Source: Phormidesmis priestleyi | Lineage (GTDB): Bacteria; Cyanobacteriota; Cyanobacteriia; Phormidesmidales; Phormidesmidaceae | Assembly (NCBI GenBank): GCA_003242115.1 | Contig: QBMP01000014.1 | Coordinates: 4,213 to 24,378 of the forward strand | Length of the DNA: 20,166 nt | Direction of reading: 5' to 3' | In this document: in pieces, positions 16,086 through 20,166 of the stretch | Layout: each line of letters opens with the position of its first letter | How positions within the stretch are numbered: the stretch's first letter is position 1 | Notes under the pieces: model-generated | Database searches by the model: none | The model's input: the letters and a program-made list of their open reading frames with translations, nothing else | What the model was told of the DNA's origin: nothing | Program-made: the position numbers and the translations under genes

Positions 16086-16121
16086 CCGCTAGACCCGTTA
16101 GAGTCTGCCCAGCGGCTTTCT
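16084..16121. terminator. Bidirectional terminator-like hairpin between convergent genes
   Basis: AGCCGCT (16084-16090) pairs with AGCGGCT (16111-16117). A nested AGAC/GTCT stem lies inside. TTTCT follows on the plus strand. It sits exactly between the stop of the two-TM protein gene (16085) and the stop of the minus-strand gene (16120), where a shared terminator is expected. Confidence 0.6.
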
Positions 16122-16461
16122 ATCGGGCAGATCCTGAAGCCTGAGATTCTAAAGCCTTTACTCGCTGATTAATTTCAATTACCAAAGTTGCGAGATTATC
16201 GAACTGTGCATCTAAGGCAGGATCGTAAATGCCAGCCGAGGCTTCAGTTCTAGGCGCAGGGCTACTAGCAGCGCCTGGTATACGCGACTGAAGCTGACTG
16301 ACCTGGGTTTGCAGCGATCGCACCTGATACTCCAACTGATTAACCCGTGAATCTGTCAGAGAAGCTGTCACCGGGCGCGACCAAACGCTTATCAGCAGTA
16401 AAAGCGCTATCCCAACCCAAACCAGCGGCTTAAAAAAGTGCTTAATCATTCCCTTGCTCAC
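16120..16461 (-). CDS. Small membrane-anchored coiled-coil protein, unknown function
   Basis: A 113-aa protein. An N-terminal hydrophobic segment (about 11-28, PLVWVGIALLLLISVW) followed by RPVTAS could be a signal peptide or an uncleaved anchor. After it comes a heptad-like coiled coil (about 36-60, VNQLEYQVRSLQTQVSQLQS), a Pro/Ser/Ala-rich linker and a second helical stretch with LATLVIEINQRVKALESQ. No family is recognised; the layout suggests an extracytoplasmic helical protein that may oligomerise. The start is GTG at 16459-16461 or ATG at 16447-16449. AAGGGA just before the ATG is too close to act as its ribosome site. It is convergent with the gene ending at 16085 and divergent from the efflux adaptor. 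Confidence 0.7.
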   Translation of the reverse strand: MSKGMIKHFFKPLVWVGIALLLLISVWSRPVTASLTDSRVNQLEYQVRSLQTQVSQLQSRIPGAASSPAPRTEASAGIYDPALDAQFDNLATLVIEINQRVKALESQASGSAR

Positions 16462-16799
16462 GGTTTTTTCAACGATTTTCTTAAAAGTCCTCTTTAAATT
16501 TTATCGTTTTGAAAGGAAAAGAACGAATGAGTAACAAGCAAATCAATCAGGCTTTAAACATCTAGGAAAAAAGGTGGTCATCCTCAAAAAGGGGAATAGC
16601 TATCTGCTGACAACCTATTGGCCAAACTATCTGCCGACGAGCTAGGTACTCTATTAGCGCCCTCTCCCCAACGCCCTAACTCCCTCATCTCCTACTCCTC
16701 CACTGCCAAAAATCACTATCCTAGAGAAGTGCTTCAACAGCATCTAAAAAAACATCTAGCACATTCAACCCGTGAGCTTACAGCCGTAATTCTCTTCAT
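16462..16799. other. Divergent spacer before the efflux adaptor gene
   Basis: 338 bases without a convincing long gene. It contains an AT-rich segment (16462-16515), then AAAGGA nine bases before a 12-codon reading frame (16527-16565). The rest (16570-16799) shows no clear structure. It must hold promoters for the leftward small gene and the rightward adaptor gene. Confidence 0.6.
16527..16565 (+). other. Possible 12-codon leader frame
   Basis: ATG AGT AAC through ATC TAG encodes MSNKQINQALNI. The Shine-Dalgarno-like AAGGA nine bases upstream is better than that of most genes here. It could be a leader peptide, a gene remnant or chance. Confidence 0.2.
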
Positions 16800-18137
16800 A
16801 TGCATTTGCCCCTCATTGGCCGGATCAAACGCCCTTGGCCTTGGCTGCTTGCGCTTGGCGTAGCTGGCCTGATTGCCGCAGGCGCTATAGCCTTCGCCTT
16901 CTCCCGCCGCCCATCCGACTATGACCTTGACGCCCTCACTGTCCCGGTGACTTCCACCCAACTCACCGTCCGCATCAGCGCTAGCGGCAATGTCTCCCCC
17001 ATTCGTACCGTCAACCTCAGCCCGCAGTCAGCCGGAACGGTGCAGGCACTGTTTGTTGAGCAGGGCTCTAGCGTCACCGCAGGCCAGGTCATCGCCCGCA
17101 TGGACAGCGAACCGATAAACGCCCAAATCGTCCAAAATCAAGCCAGCGTCGCTGAAGCCCAAGCCCAGCTAGATGAAGCGCTACGAGGCGCTTCTCGTAC
17201 CGACATTGACCAAGCTGCTGCCAATGCCGAAGCCACCCGCGCACAGCTCACCGATGCCCGCGCCCGCCTCACTCTCAGCCAAAACGAACTCAGCCGCAGC
17301 CAAAGCCTGTTTGACCAGGGTGGCATTGCCCGCAGCGATTTAGACAGCGCCCTCAATGACAGTCGCAGTGCGAGTGCAGGCGTCGCTCAAGCCCAAGCCC
17401 GCCTAGCCGAAGCCGAAGCCCGCCTAGCCGACCAGCAAAACGGCAGCGATAGAGAAACCATTGCCCAAGCTCAAGCCCGCTTGAATCGGGCTAAAGGTCA
17501 GCTTCAGGCCGTTCAAATTCAGCTCGAAGAAACCGTTATCAGGGCTCCTTTTGATGGCATAGTTACCCAGCGCTTTGCCGATGAAGGAGCCTTTGTAACG
17601 CCGACGGCGACTGCTTCAGAGGTGACCTCAGCGACATCAACCGCAATTGTCGCGATCGCCAGCGGCCTAGAAGTCATTGCCGAAGTCACCGAAGCAGATA
17701 TTAGCCGTATTAAAGTGGGTCAAAGCGTCGAAATTCAAGCTGATGCCTTTCCTGAGCAAACCTTTAAAGGCAACGTCAGGCTGATTGCTCCAGAAGCGAT
17801 TGAAAAGCTCAACGTCACCGTGTTTCAGGTGCGGATTCAGCTTGTGACCGGACTCGATCAGCTGCGCTCGAATATGAATACAACCGTTGCTTTTATTGGC
17901 GATCAGCTCTCTGACGCACTCGTGATTCCGGCGGTTTCAGTGATTACCCAAGGCGGTGAAACAGGCGTGCTGGTACCCGGCGAATCAGATCAAGCCGAGT
18001 TCAAGCCAGTGGTGTTGGGCTCTCAGGAGGGCGATCGCATCCAGGTTTTAGACGGGCTCGAAAAGGGCGATCGCATCTTCATTGACTTGCCCCCCGGTCA
18101 AAGCTTAGAAAACCTAACGTTCGGTCAAGATCGCTAG
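16800..18137 (+). CDS. HlyD/MacA-type efflux adaptor (periplasmic adaptor subunit)
   Basis: Membrane fusion protein that links an inner-membrane transporter to an outer-membrane channel. The 445-aa protein has an N-terminal membrane helix (about 14-35), a first beta-barrel/lipoyl half (NLSPQSAGTVQALFVEQGSSVTAGQVIARMD, about 72-102), a long alanine/glutamine-rich coiled-coil hairpin (about 105-245, with repeated AQARLAEAEARLADQ-type heptads), the second lipoyl half (VIRAPFDGIVTQRFADEGAFV, about 246-267), a beta-barrel region, and a membrane-proximal domain (about 370-440) with VIPAVSVITQGGETGVLV and LEKGDRIF. This order fits MacA/DevB-like adaptors. The start is ATG at 16800, with no strong ribosome site. 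Such genes are normally followed by ABC or RND transporter genes, but here the following 600 bases hold only a broken frame and non-coding sequence, so the partner must be encoded elsewhere or has been lost. Confidence 0.92.
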   Translation: MHLPLIGRIKRPWPWLLALGVAGLIAAGAIAFAFSRRPSDYDLDALTVPVTSTQLTVRISASGNVSPIRTVNLSPQSAGTVQALFVEQGSSVTAGQVIARMDSEPINAQIVQNQASVAEAQAQLDEALRGASRTDIDQAAANAEATRAQLTDARARLTLSQNELSRSQSLFDQGGIARSDLDSALNDSRSASAGVAQAQARLAEAEARLADQQNGSDRETIAQAQARLNRAKGQLQAVQIQLEETVIRAPFDGIVTQRFADEGAFVTPTATASEVTSATSTAIVAIASGLEVIAEVTEADISRIKVGQSVEIQADAFPEQTFKGNVRLIAPEAIEKLNVTVFQVRIQLVTGLDQLRSNMNTTVAFIGDQLSDALVIPAVSVITQGGETGVLVPGESDQAEFKPVVLGSQEGDRIQVLDGLEKGDRIFIDLPPGQSLENLTFGQDR

Positions 18138-18403
18138 CCGCTGCTTTTAGCTACGCCGATATAGTCTTCGCTGGCCATGGTAGCAACAACACAGTTGATA
18201 ATAACAAATCCACTACGACAACTTTTGACGACGTTGCTGATAAGTTTACTTGGTCTTCTGCCTTGACTGACAATGCAACCAACAAGCGCCTTGCCGATGG
18301 GGCTTGGTTAGTCATTCGCGATGGCGCAAATCCTAAGAACATCAATAATGAGTTAGCAATTTTTCGTTGGTGTCTAGAAGTTTTCGCCACCCCCCTAAAA
18401 TGA
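18138..18403 (+). pseudogene. Open frame without start codon, possible gene remnant
   Basis: One forward frame is open to TGA at 18401-18403 and reads like protein, for example DIVFAGHGSNNTVDNN, then FTWSSALTDNATNKRLAD and GAWLVIRDGANPKN. It has no ATG or GTG start: going upstream, it runs into the end of the efflux adaptor gene in another frame until a stop near 18083. The Asn/Asp/Gly/Thr-rich style resembles secreted repeat proteins, but I cannot assign a family. Its last residues (FATPLK) run into CACCCCCCTAAAATGAGG, which looks non-coding, so both ends may be truncated. It is most likely a fragment left by rearrangement; chance openness is the alternative. Confidence 0.35.
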
Positions 18404-18524
18404 GGACAAATTAGAACGGTGTGATAAAGCTTTCAGCGGCCCTAAATCAGGGCGGCGAAAAACTAACGCCGACCTATCACCTAGATAGGGCTAGCGGTTA
18501 CGACTTCTATAGGTTCCCACACCG
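18381..18524. other. Structured non-coding segment with nested inverted repeats
   Basis: CGGTGTG (18417-18423) is complementary to CACACCG (18518-18524), enclosing three consecutive hairpins: GCCCT/AGGGC (18439-18443 with 18449-18453), GGCG/CGCC (18454-18457 with 18467-18470) and CCTATC/GATAGG (18473-18478 with 18484-18489). An alternative pairing is TTTTCGCC (18381-18388) with GGCGAAAA (18454-18461). This could be a small RNA, a leader element or a transposon end; no known RNA class was recognised. Confidence 0.35.
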
Positions 18525-18766
18525 GCTTATTCTTGAAGAGGTCTAATGGTAGAGATCAAAACTATCGGCCCACTATCTTTTGCCCCAGAGTAAACAGAGA
18601 CAATCTCTATCCAATGGTAAATAACAGGCCAAAAGGAAAAAACTACCATGACGGTGTGGAAAATACAGATTGTGCATCAATCTTTTGCATTCCTTTGCAT
18701 TCTTTTGTATTGATGCTGCGTCTGGGTTGTCTATTTAATTAACAGTTGTTTCTTGAGCTTTTTTCT
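18404..18766. other. Gene-free stretch before the small secreted gene
   Basis: 363 bases with no convincing gene. The left part holds the nested inverted repeats described at 18381-18524. The middle (18530-18670) shows nothing clear beyond a second CGGTGTG near 18653. The right part carries a long hairpin with a repeat-filled loop (18674-18716). The promoter and leader of the gene at 18767 should lie here. Confidence 0.6.
18674..18716. repeat. Hairpin with three-copy 10-base repeat in its loop
   Basis: GCATCAAT (18674-18681) is perfectly complementary to ATTGATGC (18709-18716). The intervening sequence consists of three 10-base units, TCTTTTGCAT (18681-18690), TCCTTTGCAT (18691-18700) and TCTTTTGTAT (18701-18710), overlapping the stem edges. 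It lies 51 bases upstream of the secreted-protein ATG. Confidence 0.65.
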
Positions 18767-19066
18767 ATGAAAAACAAATCCTTGGCTACTTTGCTAGGTA
18801 CCGGTGCGATCGCCCTAAGCCTTGCCGTTCTGCCTTCTACCCTACCCGCATCTGCTCAAACTACTACCGACCCCATAGTTCCTAATAACACGATTACTAC
18901 CACTAACGACGACGACGGATTTGACTGGGGCTGGTTGGGTCTTCTTGGCCTAATAGGTCTAGCAGGTCTGAAGGGGCGAGATCGCGACGACAACCGGGCT
19001 ACCTATGCTGATCCCACAATTGCTGATCGCACGACCACAACGTCTACTAGCAATCCTCGCTACTAA
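18767..19066 (+). CDS. Small secreted WGxxGxxG-type protein
   Basis: A 99-aa protein. Residues 1-30 form a standard signal peptide (MKNKSLATLLGTGAIALSLAVL, cleavage expected after ASA at 28-30). Then comes a Thr/Asn/Asp-rich spacer, and at 52-70 the motif FDWGWLGLLGLIGLAGLKG, a short glycine-rich hydrophobic stretch followed by basic residues. This matches the WGxxGxxG motif found in small cyanobacterial exported proteins, thought to act as a membrane-anchoring or sorting signal; here a 29-residue Thr/Asp-rich tail follows it. ATG at 18767 is chosen because it begins the signal peptide; an upstream in-frame TTG at 18746 would spoil it. The function is unknown. It is a single gene, convergent with the ABC permease. 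Confidence 0.8.
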   Translation: MKNKSLATLLGTGAIALSLAVLPSTLPASAQTTTDPIVPNNTITTTNDDDGFDWGWLGLLGLIGLAGLKGRDRDDNRATYADPTIADRTTTTSTSNPRY

Positions 19067-19135
19067 AGTAGGGCTCGTCACGCTCTGATATGCAACAAAG
19101 CCATTTACCCCGCAAGCGAACGAAAACTAGACTGT

Positions 19136-19175
19136 CCCAGGAGCGGTGGCGCGCTACCTGGGCCATCGCTAATGG
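19136..19175. terminator. Hairpin pair between convergent genes, possible terminator
   Basis: CCCAGGAGCG (19136-19145) pairs with CGCTACCTGGG (19152-19162), a 10-base stem with one bulged A and a six-base loop. A small CCAT/ATGG hairpin (19163-19175) follows, then TCTGTTTTGT. It lies between the secreted-protein gene and the ABC permease gene, which converge. The T run is short and displaced, so it may be a structured 3' region rather than a classical terminator. Confidence 0.45.
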
Positions 19176-19245
19176 TGGTCTGTTTTGTGCTAAGTGTTAC
19201 CTAAAACTAGCTGTTTTTGAACCGGGCCTGTAATTCATCGATTGA

Positions 19246-20166
19246 CTAGCGTTCTTGCAAACTTCGCGGATCTAGCGCATCGCGAAGGCCGTCACCTAGC
19301 AGATTAAAAGCAAGAACGGTGATCACAATTAGCGCTGCTGGCGGCCATACCAGCCAAGGGTAAAGCACGAGTACAGAGGCATTAGTACCCGCAGACAGCA
19401 TATTGCCCCAAGACGGATCGGGCGGTTGAATGCCTAGGCCAATCAGGCTTAGAACCGCTTCAGAAACGATGTAGCCAGGAATGGCTAGCGTCGCCGAAAT
19501 AATCACGTAAGTTGCGGTTTGCGGCAAAATGTGGCGAGTAATAATGTGCAAACTGCGCCCGCCCATAGAGCGTGAAGCCTGCACAAAGGTACGCTCTTTT
19601 AGCGAAAGCACCTCACCGCGAATCACCCTTGCTAGCCCAGCCCAGCCAATAAACGAAATAATCAAAGTAATCAGCAAAAACCGCTCAGCGCTGCTTAATT
19701 CAACCGGCAAAATCACGCCCAGCGCCACCAGCAAATAAATCGAAGGAATGGTCATAATCACTTCGACTAAGCGCATCAGCACAGAATCTACCCAGCCGCC
19801 AAAGTAGCCAGAAATGCCGCCCACCATCAGCCCTAGCGGAAAGGAAATTAAAATGCCGACGAGGCCAATGCTGAGGCTAATGCGTCCGCCGTACACAAGG
19901 CGGCTGAACACATCGCGGGCATCATTATCAGTACCCAAAATGTTCAGGTAAGGTTGAGCCTTGTCGATGGCTTCTAGGCTTTCCTCAGCTGCCGAATTAC
20001 TATCGGTCGGAATCTCTGTCGCCGTTTTAGCGATTAAAGGCACCACTCCATAAAGATGCAGATTAGCGGGAATGCCTTTAAATATCTGAAAGTCTTTGAG
20101 CGTAATTTCGCCATCAAATGAAAAGCTGGTGATAATCGGTAAGGTGAATTCAAATAAGTTATATTC
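19246..20166 (-). CDS. Peptide/nickel-type ABC transporter permease (OppC/DppC/YejE family), 5' end missing
   Basis: Inner-membrane permease subunit of an oligopeptide-type ABC importer, pairing with an OppB-like permease, an ATPase and a substrate-binding protein. The frame is open to the window edge, so the N-terminus and first membrane helix lie outside; 306 residues are visible. A hydrophilic segment of about 85 aa (EYNLFEFTLPIITS to YLNILGTDNDARDVFSRL) precedes the core, as in YejE-like permeases with a long loop after the first helix. LGTDNDARDVFSRLVYGGRISL is the classic OppC entry motif. The EAA coupling loop, which contacts the ATPase, is clear (TFVQASRSMGGRSLHIITRHILP). Five membrane segments follow the entry motif, and the end reads LLGDGLRDALDPRSLQ, typical of OppC. 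GTG at 20046 is an internal codon, not the start. Substrate unknown. Confidence 0.92.
   Translation of the reverse strand, partial: EYNLFEFTLPIITSFSFDGEITLKDFQIFKGIPANLHLYGVVPLIAKTATEIPTDSNSAAEESLEAIDKAQPYLNILGTDNDARDVFSRLVYGGRISLSIGLVGILISFPLGLMVGGISGYFGGWVDSVLMRLVEVIMTIPSIYLLVALGVILPVELSSAERFLLITLIISFIGWAGLARVIRGEVLSLKERTFVQASRSMGGRSLHIITRHILPQTATYVIISATLAIPGYIVSEAVLSLIGLGIQPPDPSWGNMLSAGTNASVLVLYPWLVWPPAALIVITVLAFNLLGDGLRDALDPRSLQER

Noticed and set aside
16618..16863. 81-aa plus-strand frame before the efflux adaptor
   Set aside because: It begins at a weak start, has no motif, and overlaps the adaptor start in another frame; composition is spacer-like.
18151..18390. Possible 79-aa minus-strand protein
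   Set aside because: It is antisense to the more protein-like forward frame, and its composition is what the reverse of that frame would give.
18138..18403. Transporter partner gene (MacB/DevC-like) of the efflux adaptor
   Set aside because: The translated frame has no membrane helix, Walker motif or permease feature, so it is not the missing partner.
18370..18530. Insertion sequence end
   Set aside because: The hairpins and the CACCCCCCTAAAATGAGG stretch suggested a transposon end, but no transposase, matching terminal inverted repeat or target duplication could be found.
18533..18742. Possible 69-aa protein on the plus strand beginning with TTG
   Set aside because: It has no ribosome site or recognisable fold, overlaps the repeat-filled hairpin, and its composition is unlike the neighbouring genes.
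894..18813. Dispersed GCGATCGC palindromes as regulatory sites
   Set aside because: This octamer is HIP1, spread through genes and spacers alike in many cyanobacteria. It is a genome signature, not a local operator.

Overview
The window looks like cyanobacterial chromosome. The octamer GCGATCGC (HIP1) occurs roughly 25-30 times, about once per 700-800 bases. Several families here are cyanobacterial or plastid-lineage hallmarks: an Ftn2/ZipN (ARC6-type) division protein, a DUF3038-DUF4335 gene pair, a chloroplast-like PdhA/PdhB pair, a DUF697 membrane GTPase and a WGxxGxxG-type secreted protein. Few genes have strong Shine-Dalgarno sites and several use GTG or TTG starts, also usual for cyanobacteria. 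A filamentous or marine Leptolyngbya/Synechococcus-like lineage is a guess; the sequence does not fix the genus.

Layout. (1) 1-368 (+): 3' end of pgsA (phosphatidylglycerophosphate synthase), convergent with the next block. (2) 400-7169 (-): a same-strand cluster, read from high to low coordinates: DUF3038 protein, DUF4335 membrane protein, OmpA-like membrane-anchored protein, fmt (methionyl-tRNA formyltransferase), an unrecognised 200-aa protein, and a DUF697 GTPase. Two junctions are 4-base ATGA overlaps, so at least part of it is translationally coupled. (3) 7170-7783: 614-base gene-free spacer rich in short tandem repeats. (4) 7784-10165 (-): ftn2/zipN. (5) 10166-10776: divergent spacer with more short repeats and two adjacent perfect inverted repeats. 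(6) 10777-16085 (+): pdhA, pdhB, secD, secF and a small two-TM protein, linking the E1 component of pyruvate dehydrogenase to the SecDF export motor. (7) 16120-16461 (-): small membrane-anchored coiled-coil protein, separated from the preceding gene by a terminator-like hairpin. (8) 16800-18137 (+): HlyD/MacA-type efflux adaptor with no transporter gene beside it; instead there is an open frame without a start codon (18138-18403) and a structured, gene-free segment. (9) 18767-19066 (+): small secreted WGxxGxxG protein. (10) 19246-20166 (-): OppC/DppC-like peptide ABC permease, cut by the window edge.

The shared theme is envelope construction: membrane lipid synthesis, formyl-Met initiation, SecDF export, division-ring tethering, peptidoglycan-linked proteins and efflux or peptide transport. 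No CRISPR array, intact insertion sequence, prophage, tRNA or rRNA was seen. The most unusual structural signal is that many non-coding spacers carry short direct tandem duplications (8-17 bases, two to six copies). The best is a six-copy 13-base array filling the spacer after secF. A second point of interest is the 18.08-18.77 kb segment, which combines a decayed-looking frame, nested inverted repeats able to close a three-hairpin multiloop, and a repeat-filled hairpin before the small secreted gene.
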